From the NCBI GenBank assembly GCA_003214315.1, contig QCLU01000004.1, positions 115,538 to 179,537 of the forward strand: DNA of 64,000 nucleotides, given 5' to 3'. Position numbers and translations under genes: made by a program. Each line of letters begins with the position of its first letter. Positions within the stretch are counted from its first letter, which is position 1. Positions 29,815 to 39,236 of this stretch are shown here, one piece after another. The notes beneath the pieces are model-generated. The model was not told the DNA's origin and did no database searches. It saw only the letters and a program-made list of their open reading frames with translations. Source of the DNA: Prochlorococcus sp. AG-418-D13. GTDB taxonomy: Bacteria; Cyanobacteriota; Cyanobacteriia; PCC-6307; Cyanobiaceae.

Positions 29815-30762
29815 CTACTTACCAGAGATAGTGCTAAATTGACTGCCTGTTGTTTGAACGTTTAAGAATGGTGCTCTGCTAGCTACACCTGACTTTTCCC
29901 ATGCTTTTACCATAGCTTGACTAACGTTTTTACCATTTTCTTTTTTACACAAAGCTAAGATACTTGGTCCAGCCCCACTAATTGCGCATCCTAGAGCACC
30001 TGCATCTAGTGCGGCATCTTTAACTTCAAGTCCACCTTTAATAAGTTTCCATCTGTAGGGTTCATGTAACTTATCAAACATTCCCTCTTTTATTAGTTCT
30101 TCATTCCCTGCTTTTAAGCCATTTAGTAACAAAGTAAGTGCCCCCATATTTGTCACTGCATCAGATATAGGAATATTCTTAGGCATAACCTTTCTTGCTT
30201 CACTTGTGCTTAGACGAATTGCAGGTATTGCTACGACAACTTTAATTGAATCATGCCAATCACATCTAATGATTCTCCACCTTTGTGAAGAAGACCTAGC
30301 TGTCAAACAAAGCCCACCTAGTAGAGAGGGGACTACATTATCAGGATGACCTTCTATATCAATGGCAAGTTCAAGGAGTTTTTCTTTAGACAATGGAGAA
30401 TCCATTATTGCATTTGCTCCTATCAGTCCTGCAACTATTGCTGTAGCACTGCTTCCAAGCCCGCGAGCAGGAGGCACTGCCAACTTAACTCTTGCTTCAA
30501 GTGCAAAAGGATCCATATTTGCGCTTCCCCATACTTTCTGAGCTGCTCTAAAAACTAAGTTTTCAGGTCCTCCTCTTAAATGATTGCCATCTGTACTTTC
30601 CATTATTAAATCAAATCTATCTCCACCACCTTCAATTCTTGTAAAAATAAACTCGTTATACAAATCTAATGCTGCTCCAAGACAATCGAATCCAGGCCCT
30701 AAATTGGCAGTTGTGGAAGGTACCGTTACCCTTATTTTTTTACCTACTTCAGGCATAGACAT
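29815..30762 (-). CDS. thrB: Homoserine kinase
   Basis: GHMP-family kinase that phosphorylates homoserine on the way to threonine. The 315-residue protein shows the N-terminal VTVPSTTANLGPGFDCLG (13-30), the ATP-binding loop PPARGLGSSATA (97-108) and the C-terminal GCAISGAGPSILAL. ATG at 30762; a second ATG two codons later would also fit. It begins 4 bases after glk ends, so the two are very likely co-transcribed. Confidence 0.95.
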   Translation of the reverse strand: MSMPEVGKKIRVTVPSTTANLGPGFDCLGAALDLYNEFIFTRIEGGGDRFDLIMESTDGNHLRGGPENLVFRAAQKVWGSANMDPFALEARVKLAVPPARGLGSSATAIVAGLIGANAIMDSPLSKEKLLELAIDIEGHPDNVVPSLLGGLCLTARSSSQRWRIIRCDWHDSIKVVVAIPAIRLSTSEARKVMPKNIPISDAVTNMGALTLLLNGLKAGNEELIKEGMFDKLHEPYRWKLIKGGLEVKDAALDAGALGCAISGAGPSILALCKKENGKNVSQAMVKAWEKSGVASRAPFLNVQTTGSQFSTISGK

Positions 30763-30766
30763 TTTT

Positions 30767-31804
30767 TTAATTATGTTTTAAAAGCATTTTTGCTCTGCAG
30801 GCTGCACTAAAAAGTCCAAACTCTTCATCTAAAATTATATTCATAGGTATTGTTTTAAGAATATCTTTTAATCTTCCCTTGTCGAAAAATTGTTTTAAAA
30901 ATAAATCTGATTTAAAGTTTTTAGAATGTTTTGATGCTGTTCCTCCAGAAATCCATAACCCGCCAAAACACAATTCTTGAAGAGCAACATCTCCCAATAA
31001 AGAAGCATAAGCGCCTAACCAAATCCTCTCAACTTCTATCATTAGTTGATCCCCTTCTTTAGAGAGATTACAAATTTTTTCAGGAAGTTCTTTTCTCGCA
31101 GCATTAAAAATTTCAATTTTTTTTAAATATTTTTGTAGAGGATGGTTTTGGGCATCGGGTTTGCTTAGTCTCCATTCGGCAATTCTAGATAAACCGGTGC
31201 CGCTTATGATTCTTTCACAAGATATCCTTTCAACTTTAAGGTAATTCTTAAGCCAAATTTTTAATTCCCATTCTAATTTTGACTTTGGGGAGTACTCAAC
31301 ATGACCACCTTCACTAGCTAAAACTTTTACTTTCCCTCCTGATATTATTCCTCTTGCAATACCTAAACCAGTCCCTGCTCCAACAATGGCATGCAAATCT
31401 TCGTTAGCACCTTGAGTGTTTGTTCCATTTTGGATCGTAGAATATTGATTTTTTTTTAAATAAGGTATTCCATAAATTTGCACTGCGAAATCATTTATTA
31501 GCTCGCAGTTTTTAAAATTAAATTTGTTTTTTAATGCATTTCCAGATAGATACCACGATAGGTTTATTATTTTTGCGTTGTTGTTAGATAAAGGACCAGC
31601 GACTGCGAAACAAGCAGAATAAGGATGAGAAATATTTTTGCATTGATTTTCTAGAAAATCTTCTAGGATTAGTTCAAAAGAATCCCATTCAGAAGATAAA
31701 TATTTCTTTTTGAATATTAATTTGGGTGAATCATCATTTAAATCTGTTTTAAATATTCCTAATAGAACCTTGGTACCTCCTAAATCACAAGCCAGAAAAT
31801 TCAT
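30767..31804 (-). CDS. glk: Glucokinase
   Basis: Phosphorylates glucose with ATP; in a cyanobacterium this supports use of glucose released from glycogen or taken up. The ASKHA-fold motifs are visible: the phosphate-1 loop DLGGTKVLLG (7-16), INDFAVQIYGI, GAGTGLGIARG and ASEGGHVEYSP. The length (345) matches the bacterial Glk family rather than ROK proteins, which carry a zinc motif not seen here. ATG start. 10 bases separate it from thrS upstream and 4 from thrB downstream. Confidence 0.92.
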   Translation of the reverse strand: MNFLACDLGGTKVLLGIFKTDLNDDSPKLIFKKKYLSSEWDSFELILEDFLENQCKNISHPYSACFAVAGPLSNNNAKIINLSWYLSGNALKNKFNFKNCELINDFAVQIYGIPYLKKNQYSTIQNGTNTQGANEDLHAIVGAGTGLGIARGIISGGKVKVLASEGGHVEYSPKSKLEWELKIWLKNYLKVERISCERIISGTGLSRIAEWRLSKPDAQNHPLQKYLKKIEIFNAARKELPEKICNLSKEGDQLMIEVERIWLGAYASLLGDVALQELCFGGLWISGGTASKHSKNFKSDLFLKQFFDKGRLKDILKTIPMNIILDEEFGLFSAACRAKMLLKHN

Positions 31805-31814
31805 ATATTTAAAA

Positions 31815-33731
31815 TTATTCAGTTCTACCTTTTTTTTCTATTAATTCATCCATTAATTTGTATAGATTTGGTAAATCGAAAATTCCTAAATTTGTTCCAT
31901 CTAAAGCTCTTAAGGCGACCGAATCAATTTCCTCTTCTTTATCCCCAATAACTGCAATTAAGGGAATTCTCCCAAGAGTTGCCTCTCTAATTTTATATCC
32001 TATTTTCTCATTCCTAATATCAACTTTTGAACGGTAACCATTAATGTTTATAAATTCATTAAACTTCAAACACTTTTCATTATTTCTATCGGTAATGCTC
32101 AATAAAATTATTTGATAAGGAGCGAGCCAAATTGGGAATTTTGCCTCATATTGTTCAATTAAGATTCCGATAAATCTTTCAAAGGATCCTAAAATTGCTC
32201 TATGAAGCATTACTGGATTTCTTTTTTCATTATCAATATCTACATAAGTTGCATCTAATCTAATAGGCATTGAGAAATCAACCTGAATAGTTCCGCATTG
32301 CCAGACTCTATTAAGACAATCTTTTAATGAGAATTCTATTTTTGGACCATAAAAAGCACCCTCTCCAGGCTGTAGCTCCCATTTAAGATTCTTATTATCG
32401 AGAGCTTTTGTAAGAGCTTCTTCTGATTTATCCCAAATCTCTTCACTTCCTACCCTTTTTTCAGGACGAGTTGATAATTTGATAATGATTTCATTAAAAC
32501 CAAAAGTTTTATAAACCTCGAAAACAAGATCGATAAAAGTAGATACCTCTTCTTGGATTTGCTCTTCTGTGCAAAATATGTGTGCATCATCTTGAGTAAA
32601 GTTTCTTACTCTCATCAATCCGTGTAATGCTCCAGAGGGCTCATTTCTATGACAAGAACCGAATTCAGCAAGACGAATTGGTAAATCCTTATAACTTTTT
32701 AATCCTTGATTAAATACTTGAATATGGCATGGACAGTTCATTGGTTTAATTGCATAAGTTCTATTTTCTGATGCGGTAGTGAACATGTCGTCTCTAAATT
32801 TTTCCCAATGACCGGATTTTTCCCAAAGAGATTTATCAACAGCTTGTGGGGTTTTAATTTCTAAATAATCATTTTTTTTAAGTATTCCTCTTATGTATTT
32901 TTCCAGTACTTGGTAGATTGACCATCCATTTGGATGCCAAAAAATCATGCCAGGAGATTCTTCTTGAATATGAAATAGTGAATGTTTTTTTCCAAGTTTT
33001 CTATGATCTCTTTTTTCCGCCTCTTCAATTCTTGTTAGATAATCTTTGAGTTCTTTTTCTTTAGCCCATGCAGTTCCATATATTCTCTGTAATGATTCAT
33101 TCTCGCTATTACCTCTCCAGTATGAACCTGATAATTTAAGTAACTTAAAGTGTCTCAAATGTCTTGTGTTAGGTACGTGAGGCCCTCTACACATGTCGAT
33201 ATATTCTTCGTGCTTATATAAATTGATGAGACCTTCTTCATGAATTTCTTCAATTATTCGTAATTTAAAAGTCTCATCTCTTTGTTTAAAAGTTTTCATT
33301 GCCTCTTCTTTGGAAACTTGTAAAATTTCAACGTCATAGTTTGTTTTTATTAATTTATTAATTCTATTTTCGATTTTTGTTAAATCTTCAGGAGTAAATC
33401 TGTATTCAGAAAAGATATCGTAATAAAAACCATCTTCAATTACAGGACCTATCGCCATTTTTATATTAGGGTAAATTTGTTTTACTGCATGACCAATAAG
33501 GTGAGCGAAGGAATGTCTTATTATTTCAATTCCTTCTTTATCTTTTGATGTGATGATTACAACTTTGGAATCTCTATTTATAGGAATAGTTGCATCAAGA
33601 AGAACATCATTTACTTTCCCAGCAATTGTTGCTTTAGCTAATCCAGCGCCAATACTTTGAGCAATTTCTAAAATAGTTACAGATTTTTCATAAACCTTTT
33701 TTGAACCATCAGGCAAGGTAATTATTGGCAT
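31815..33731 (-). CDS. thrS: Threonine--tRNA ligase
   Basis: Class II aminoacyl-tRNA synthetase. The 638 residues show an N-terminal TGS domain (1-61) and an editing/SAD domain with [16 protein letters not shown]. The catalytic core carries zinc-binding [12 protein letters not shown], motif 2 [20 protein letters not shown] and [11 protein letters not shown]. The anticodon-binding domain at the C-terminus ends with IGDKEEE. Full length, with editing site, so mischarged serine can be removed. ATG start; 3 bases from trpS. Confidence 0.96.
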   Translation of the reverse strand: MPIITLPDGSKKVYEKSVTILEIAQSIGAGLAKATIAGKVNDVLLDATIPINRDSKVVIITSKDKEGIEIIRHSFAHLIGHAVKQIYPNIKMAIGPVIEDGFYYDIFSEYRFTPEDLTKIENRINKLIKTNYDVEILQVSKEEAMKTFKQRDETFKLRIIEEIHEEGLINLYKHEEYIDMCRGPHVPNTRHLRHFKLLKLSGSYWRGNSENESLQRIYGTAWAKEKELKDYLTRIEEAEKRDHRKLGKKHSLFHIQEESPGMIFWHPNGWSIYQVLEKYIRGILKKNDYLEIKTPQAVDKSLWEKSGHWEKFRDDMFTTASENRTYAIKPMNCPCHIQVFNQGLKSYKDLPIRLAEFGSCHRNEPSGALHGLMRVRNFTQDDAHIFCTEEQIQEEVSTFIDLVFEVYKTFGFNEIIIKLSTRPEKRVGSEEIWDKSEEALTKALDNKNLKWELQPGEGAFYGPKIEFSLKDCLNRVWQCGTIQVDFSMPIRLDATYVDIDNEKRNPVMLHRAILGSFERFIGILIEQYEAKFPIWLAPYQIILLSITDRNNEKCLKFNEFININGYRSKVDIRNEKIGYKIREATLGRIPLIAVIGDKEEEIDSVALRALDGTNLGIFDLPNLYKLMDELIEKKGRTE

Positions 33732-33734
33732 GAT

Positions 33735-34751
33735 TTATCTCTCCATTTCAAAGAATCCCAATTTTGATTTAACTCTTTTTAAAGTTTGATTTGCTAAATC
33801 TTCAGCTTTTTCCTTACCGTCATCAAGGATTTTATTTAATTGATAGGGATCATTAATTAATAATTTATATTTTTTCTGAATAGGTTCGAGCGATTCAATA
33901 AGTTGTTCAGTAATTAATTTTTTAAATGTACCCCATCCAGTCTCTGAAAATTCATTTTCGCATTGAGAAATTTCTTTGCCAGATAATATTGAATAAATCA
34001 TCAAAAGATTTTTAGATTCTGGTCTCTCAGGGTTGTTAAATTCTATTCCAATAGAACTGTCACTTTTTGCTCTTTTTATTTTTTTTGTAATTATTTCAGG
34101 AGGATCTAATAAATTAATGCGACTGCCCTCATTTTGATCACTTTTGCTCATCTTTTTTGAACCATCAATTAAACTCATTATTTTTGACCCATTTTTCATG
34201 ATTATTGGTTGAGGGATTTTTAAAATATTTTTATCCTTACTAAATCTGGCATTAATTCTTTGTTGTGCAATATCTCTGGCAAGTTCAAGATGTTGTTTTT
34301 GATCCTCCCCTACTGGTACAAAGTCAGCGTCATATAGAAGAATGTCTGCAGCCATTAGGATCGGATAGTCAAATAATCCAATGGATACATTATTACCCTG
34401 TTGTATGGATTTTTCTTTGAATTGAATCATTCTTTCCATCCAATTTATAGGAGTCATGCAATTTAATATCCAACAAAGTTCTGAATGTGCAGAAATGTGA
34501 CTTTGGACAAAAATTGAGCATATTTTAGGATCTATCCCACAAGCCACATACAAAGCCGCAGTAGAGATAGTGTTCTTGGATAATTCTTTAGGATTATATG
34601 AAGCTGTGATTGCGTGTAAATCAACTACGCACAGAAATGTTTCATATTGCTCTTGAAGCGTAACCCAATTATTTATGGCCCCAAGCCAATTCCCAATATG
34701 TAAATCACCAGTTGGCTGAACTCCTGAAAGAATTCTTTTTTTATTTGCCAT
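33735..34751 (-). CDS. trpS: Tryptophan--tRNA ligase
   Basis: Class I aminoacyl-tRNA synthetase. The signature HIGN is at 18-21 (GVQPTGDLHIGNWLG) and the KMSKSD loop is present mid-protein. 338 residues is the usual bacterial length. ATG start; it lies within the last codons of the upstream Gly/Arg-rich gene (11-base overlap), suggesting translational coupling, and thrS follows after 3 bases. Confidence 0.96.
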   Translation of the reverse strand: MANKKRILSGVQPTGDLHIGNWLGAINNWVTLQEQYETFLCVVDLHAITASYNPKELSKNTISTAALYVACGIDPKICSIFVQSHISAHSELCWILNCMTPINWMERMIQFKEKSIQQGNNVSIGLFDYPILMAADILLYDADFVPVGEDQKQHLELARDIAQQRINARFSKDKNILKIPQPIIMKNGSKIMSLIDGSKKMSKSDQNEGSRINLLDPPEIITKKIKRAKSDSSIGIEFNNPERPESKNLLMIYSILSGKEISQCENEFSETGWGTFKKLITEQLIESLEPIQKKYKLLINDPYQLNKILDDGKEKAEDLANQTLKRVKSKLGFFEMER

Positions 34752-35163
34752 CCTCTTCTACTTTGCTGGATTGGATCTCTTCAGTTGATGTACCTTTTAC
34801 TGGTCTTGCGAAGGGGTCAGGAGCTGTTTTTGTCTTTTCTTCATAAGGATTTTGTGATTGTCTATTAGGAGAAGAGTTTTTATTATTTTTTGCATATTCT
34901 GTGATTGATTCAAGCAATTTTTCATCTTTGATCATTTCGCTAAGTGTTCTAACAGAGAAACCCAGAACTGCAACGGTAGACCTTAATTGAAAGGTCTCTT
35001 GTATTGATTTCACAGCTTTCATTTCGTTATCACTCAATCTTATGCGGAATCCTCCTCCATCTCTTCTGCCGCCCGATCTATCTCGGAAATTAGATCTTTC
35101 ATTATTAGTATGACCTCTGTAATTTTCTTGTCCAGGATTATTGCTGAAGTTTGAATTAGACAT
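34741..35163 (-). CDS. Small Gly/Arg-rich protein of unknown function
   Basis: Not recognised as a named family. The 140 residues have three parts. The N-terminus (1-37) is disordered and rich in Asn, Arg and Gly, with FRDRSGGRRDGGGFRIRL resembling RGG-type RNA-binding tails. A compact helical core (about 42-90: DNEMKAVKSIQETFQL..SVRTLSEMIKDEKLLESI) has the look of a small helical, possibly DNA/RNA-binding, domain. The C-terminus is charged and disordered. Overlaps trpS by 11 bases and begins the leftward run trpS-thrS-glk-thrB. Confidence 0.6.
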   Translation of the reverse strand: MSNSNFSNNPGQENYRGHTNNERSNFRDRSGGRRDGGGFRIRLSDNEMKAVKSIQETFQLRSTVAVLGFSVRTLSEMIKDEKLLESITEYAKNNKNSSPNRQSQNPYEEKTKTAPDPFARPVKGTSTEEIQSSKVEEDGK

Positions 35164-35328
35164 CTTGATGTTTCTAAAGTTATTTAAATAGTCTATTAAT
35201 TTAGCATCTAGTTATGCAATAAGTCTTTTTAAAAGCCTTAAAAATTTATCTTTTGATTAACGACTTATGTGATTTCGCTTTTCTCATTCACAACTTGCAT
35301 TAAAATAAAATTAGAGAAATAAAGTATT

Positions 35329-36663
35329 GTGTTTGATATTAGTAAAGACAACCTTTTAAAGGATTTCATAAAGTTTCCAAAAAAAAATCTTCTTATTATT
35401 TTATTGTTATTAGGTTTTGGGGAATGGTTTGTAAGTGACTTAATTCATTTTGCAGGCGGCTCAATGGGATTTTTTGTGTTGTGTTTGGGGGGATATTTTT
35501 ACTTGAAGAATGATAAGCCTAAATTTAATGAGCCAAATAATTTAGATGGTTGGATAAATCTATGTAATGAAGATTTAAATTTTTTTGAAGAACTTGAAGC
35601 AACAAATGAATTAGAGAAACAGAATTCAAAAAGGCAAAAAATTCTTGAATCGATTCTTAATAGATGTGAAAAAGAAAAAATAAGTTGCATTGGACAAAAA
35701 GATTATCAAAGTTGTCAGTCTGTTATGAAAAGTTTTTTTAAAGCAGATAAGTTTGACTTAGATTTATACGAAAAACTTCCTAAATACAATTCTTCTGAAA
35801 TTATTCCAGAAGAAGCAATGAATAGTGATGCAATCTTGTATTTTATAAACTTGCCTATGTCAGCAAATGATTTTTTGTGGTTGGAAAAGTTTCCTAAAAA
35901 TATGCCAATCTGGTTGGTGGCTTTAACTTTTAACAAAATAGAAGCTAAAAATCAAATTGAAGACCTAAAGTCTCAAATTTCAAGTGAATTTATAAATAAA
36001 ATAATTACGTTTGATGTGAATAAAAATGAAATAACAAATATACCTTTTTCTTTAAGGAAATTTTTCATAAGTTCATCTAAAAATATTGAAAATACAAAAA
36101 AAAGGCTCTTGAAAGAACTTCATACTGCCTGGCAAACTGAAATTGAAGGTATAAGAAGAATGCAGTTAAAAGGTATACAAAGAAAAAATCAAATTCTTGT
36201 AGCAACAACTGTTTTCTTATCTCCTATCCCATCAATTGATGTTATGGCAATGACAGTATTAAATTCTTTAATGATTAAAGAAATTAAGTCTATATGGGGA
36301 TGTAATTGGTCTCCTGAAATTTTAGATAAAGTATCCAAAGAGATTTTAAAGACTGCAATTGCTCAGGGAGTTATTGAATGGAGTGGACAGACTCTAATTG
36401 GTATAACAAAATTACATGGCCCAAATTGGCTTGTCTCTGGAATATTTCAGGCTGTCAGTGCTGCTTATTTAACAAGAGTAGTATCAAGTTCTTTGGCTGA
36501 TTTTATGGCAATAACAAAAGGAGTAGAAGAACCTGATTTAGATTTTATAAAGAAAAATTCTGAGAAAATTGTTGAAGAAGCTTTTGAAAAAGAAAAAATA
36601 AATTGGAAAGGATTTATTTCTGATCTTAGAAAACCACTTGTGAAACTAGCTTTTAATTCATAA
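35329..36663 (+). CDS. DUF697 (YcjF-like) membrane protein
   Basis: Protein of unknown function, 444 residues. Two hydrophobic segments lie near the N-terminus (about 18-52). A Cys-containing helical middle follows, and then a C-terminal DUF697 region with VFLSPIPSIDVMAMTVLNSLM and FQAVSAAYLTRVVSSSLADFMA. DUF697 proteins often carry or accompany GTPase domains, but I see no Walker A motif here. The start is GTG at 35329. Only a few bases separate its stop from the Mn-type importer genes downstream, so it may belong to their operon. Confidence 0.75.
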   Translation: MFDISKDNLLKDFIKFPKKNLLIILLLLGFGEWFVSDLIHFAGGSMGFFVLCLGGYFYLKNDKPKFNEPNNLDGWINLCNEDLNFFEELEATNELEKQNSKRQKILESILNRCEKEKISCIGQKDYQSCQSVMKSFFKADKFDLDLYEKLPKYNSSEIIPEEAMNSDAILYFINLPMSANDFLWLEKFPKNMPIWLVALTFNKIEAKNQIEDLKSQISSEFINKIITFDVNKNEITNIPFSLRKFFISSSKNIENTKKRLLKELHTAWQTEIEGIRRMQLKGIQRKNQILVATTVFLSPIPSIDVMAMTVLNSLMIKEIKSIWGCNWSPEILDKVSKEILKTAIAQGVIEWSGQTLIGITKLHGPNWLVSGIFQAVSAAYLTRVVSSSLADFMAITKGVEEPDLDFIKKNSEKIVEEAFEKEKINWKGFISDLRKPLVKLAFNS

Positions 36664-36683
36664 TCTTGGGATGGATGTTAAAA

Positions 36684-37583
36684 ATGAAAAAAAATATTTT
36701 TTTTTTAAGTTTGATAATTCTGCTTTCTATTGCTTCAGGCTCATGTAAGAGAATATCAAATAAAAATGAAACTAAAGAAGTAATACTGGCAAGTTTCACT
36801 GTTTTGGCGGATATAATTAGTAATGTCGCTAAAGATGATTTTATTGTTAGATCAATAACGAAACCTGGAGTTGAAGTTCATGGCTACCAACCAACTCCAA
36901 GCGATTTGGTAAATGCCTCTAATGCTTTTGTTTTTATTGATAATGGATTTGGATTTGAATTATGGGCTGAAAAATTTGTCTCTAATTTAAAAGTTAAAAG
37001 AATTACTGTCGCGGAAGATTTGGATCCTATTTTTATCAGTGAAGATTTTTATAAAGGGAAACCCAATCCTCATGCCTGGATTTCTCCAAAAAGAGGGATC
37101 CTATACGTAGATATTCTCGTGGATTCTTTATCAGAATTGAGGCCATCCAAACGGACATTATTTGAAGAAAATGGAAAAATTTATAAAGATAAACTATCTA
37201 AAATAGATAAAGAATTCTCACTTTTTATTAATAACTTAAATAAAGATAGGAGGTATCTAGTAAGTTGTGAAGGTGCTTTTTCGTATCTAACAAATGATTA
37301 TGGATTAGAGGAAGTTTATTTGTGGCCAGTTAATGCTGAGAGTCAAATTACTCCCAAAAGAATGGCAAGAACAATCTCACTAGTTAAAGAAAAAAATGTT
37401 CCATCTGTATTTTGCGAAAGTACTGTAAGTAACGAATCTCAAATGGTTGTTGCAAACGAAACTGGGGCTAATTTTGGAGGAAATCTTTTTGTTGATTCAT
37501 TATCTGATGATAGTGGGCCTGCTAGTTCCTATATAAAAATGCTTGAGCATAATTTGGATTTGATTAAAAAAGGACTTTTTTGA
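36684..37583 (+). CDS. mntC: Metal ABC transporter substrate-binding protein, Mn type
   Basis: Periplasmic cluster 9 (ZnuA/MntC/PsaA family) metal-binding protein. In the numbering of the longer reading (305 residues from TTG 36666), the probable ligands are H72 (VHGYQPTP), H136 (PNPHAWISP), E202 (SCEGAFSYL) and D277 (FVDSLSDD). Two His, one Glu and one Asp is the pattern of the Mn binder MntC; Zn-specific ZnuA has a third His and a His-rich loop, both absent. The N-terminus MKKNIFFLSLIILLSIASGSC looks like a lipoprotein signal, so I start at ATG 36684 (ATG 36675 is an alternative). Metal identity is inferred. Confidence 0.82.
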   Translation: MKKNIFFLSLIILLSIASGSCKRISNKNETKEVILASFTVLADIISNVAKDDFIVRSITKPGVEVHGYQPTPSDLVNASNAFVFIDNGFGFELWAEKFVSNLKVKRITVAEDLDPIFISEDFYKGKPNPHAWISPKRGILYVDILVDSLSELRPSKRTLFEENGKIYKDKLSKIDKEFSLFINNLNKDRRYLVSCEGAFSYLTNDYGLEEVYLWPVNAESQITPKRMARTISLVKEKNVPSVFCESTVSNESQMVVANETGANFGGNLFVDSLSDDSGPASSYIKMLEHNLDLIKKGLF

Positions 37584-37586
37584 ATT

Positions 37587-38351
37587 ATGGAAACAATCAA
37601 TTATCAAAACTTTAGGATTGAGGCAGAGAATATTTGCGTAGATTACAACGGTAAGGTGGCTTTGTATGATGCCAATTTAAGATTGAAACCTGGCCAGATT
37701 TGTGGGTTAGTAGGGATGAACGGGGCTGGTAAAACAACTTTCTTTAATGCTTTAACTGGCTTTGTAAATATTTCAAAGGGAAAAATTAGAATCAATGGAG
37801 AGTCTGTAAGATCTGCTCAAAAAGATCAGACAATTGCTTATGTTCCTCAAAATGAGGGAATTGATAGTCAATTTCCAATAAGTGTTTGGGATGTAGTGAT
37901 GATGGGTAGATATGGTTCGATGAATATTTTTAGGTCTCCTAGAGAGTCTGATGTTCAGGCGGTTAAAGATGCTATTGAGAGAGTTGATCTTACTGATCAT
38001 TTATCTACACCTATTGGAAACTTATCTGGAGGCCAGAGAAAACGAACTTTTTTAGCTAGAGCAATTGCGCAAAGAGCATCAATACTTCTTCTTGATGAGC
38101 CTTTTTCAGGTGTTGATATAAGAACTGAAAAACTTATCTCGGAATTATTTATTCAATTTAAAAATGAGGGGAAAACCATATTATTATCAACGCACGATAT
38201 GATTCATGTCCGTGAATTTTGTGATTTGGTTCTTTTAATAAATAAAACTGTTGTAGCTTATGGTGAAACCTCTGAAGTGTTTACCCCTGAAAATATTACA
38301 ACCACTTTTGGAGGGATCTCACCTGATTTCTTGTTTGGACCTGAATCCTAA
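37587..38351 (+). CDS. mntA: Metal ABC transporter ATP-binding protein
   Basis: ATPase of the importer. The 254 residues carry Walker A GMNGAGKT (43-50), the Q-loop region VPQNEG, the ABC signature LSGGQ (146-150), Walker B LLLDEP (167-172) and the H-loop STHD. The sequence type is that of Mn/Zn cluster 9 importers. ATG start, 3 bases after the binding-protein gene; the permease follows 12 bases later. Confidence 0.9.
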   Translation: METINYQNFRIEAENICVDYNGKVALYDANLRLKPGQICGLVGMNGAGKTTFFNALTGFVNISKGKIRINGESVRSAQKDQTIAYVPQNEGIDSQFPISVWDVVMMGRYGSMNIFRSPRESDVQAVKDAIERVDLTDHLSTPIGNLSGGQRKRTFLARAIAQRASILLLDEPFSGVDIRTEKLISELFIQFKNEGKTILLSTHDMIHVREFCDLVLLINKTVVAYGETSEVFTPENITTTFGGISPDFLFGPES

Positions 38352-38363
38352 ATTTTAATTTAT

Positions 38364-39236
38364 ATGGAGCTCTGTTCTTTTTTAACTTTAGATTCATTCA
38401 TCACAGATCCTTTAACTCATGACTTTATGAGAAAAGCACTTCTTATGAGTTCATTAGTTGCAGCTGTTTGTGGTTTTCTATCAAGTTATTTGACTCTTAA
38501 AGGATGGGCTTTAATGGGAGATGCTGTGTCACATTCGGTAATGCCTGGTGTTGTGGTTGCTTATGCATTAGGTCTTCCTTTCTCATTAGGGGCATTTATT
38601 TTCGGAGTTGGTTCTGTCGCCTTGATAGGGTTTATTAAGCAGAAATCTAGAGTTAAGGAAGATACTGTTATTGGGTTGGTATTTACTGGATTTTTCGCTC
38701 TTGGAATAGTATTGGTTTCTAAGATTAAAAGTAATATTGATCTGCACTCTATTCTTTTTGGTAGTCCATTAGGAATATCACTTTCAGATGTAAAACAAAC
38801 TATATTCATTTCTTTATTAGTAGTAATACTTTTATCAATTTTCAGAAAAGATTTAATGCTTTATTGTTTTGACCCTAGACATGCAAAAACAGTTGGGATT
38901 AATGTATTTTTTCTTCATTATTTACTCCTCACATGCTTATCTTTGGCAGCTGTTGTGGGGTTGCAGTCTGTTGGAATCATTTTGGTAGTTGCAATGTTGA
39001 TTACACCAGGAGCTACAGCATATTTACTTACGGATAAGTTTGATAATATGACAGTAATTTCAGTATTAAGTGCAATTATCTCAAGCCTTATAGGAATCTA
39101 TGTTAGTTTTTGGTTTGATCTTGAAACAGGTGGATCAATTGTCTTGGCACAAACTTTTATATTTTTATTTGCTTTTTTATTCGCTCCAAGATACGGAATA
39201 TTTAAGTTAAAGAAATTATTTGCTGGGTATAAATGA
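38364..39236 (+). CDS. mntB: Metal ABC transporter permease
   Basis: Membrane channel of the Mn/Zn-type importer (ABC-3 family). The 290 residues form about eight transmembrane helices. The family signature GDAVSHSVMPGVVVAYALG is near 53-71 and the EAA-like region follows CFDPRHAKTVGIN. The conserved helix VAMLITPGATAYLLTDK is also present. ATG start. The last four bases (ATGA) are shared with the start of the DUF4336 gene, which ties their translation together. Confidence 0.9.
   Translation: MELCSFLTLDSFITDPLTHDFMRKALLMSSLVAAVCGFLSSYLTLKGWALMGDAVSHSVMPGVVVAYALGLPFSLGAFIFGVGSVALIGFIKQKSRVKEDTVIGLVFTGFFALGIVLVSKIKSNIDLHSILFGSPLGISLSDVKQTIFISLLVVILLSIFRKDLMLYCFDPRHAKTVGINVFFLHYLLLTCLSLAAVVGLQSVGIILVVAMLITPGATAYLLTDKFDNMTVISVLSAIISSLIGIYVSFWFDLETGGSIVLAQTFIFLFAFLFAPRYGIFKLKKLFAGYK

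Noticed and set aside
36666..36683. TTG start that would add six residues to the metal-binding protein
   Set aside because: It would put extra residues ahead of the signal sequence; MKKN at 36684 gives a usual lipoprotein-type signal, though ATG 36675 remains possible.
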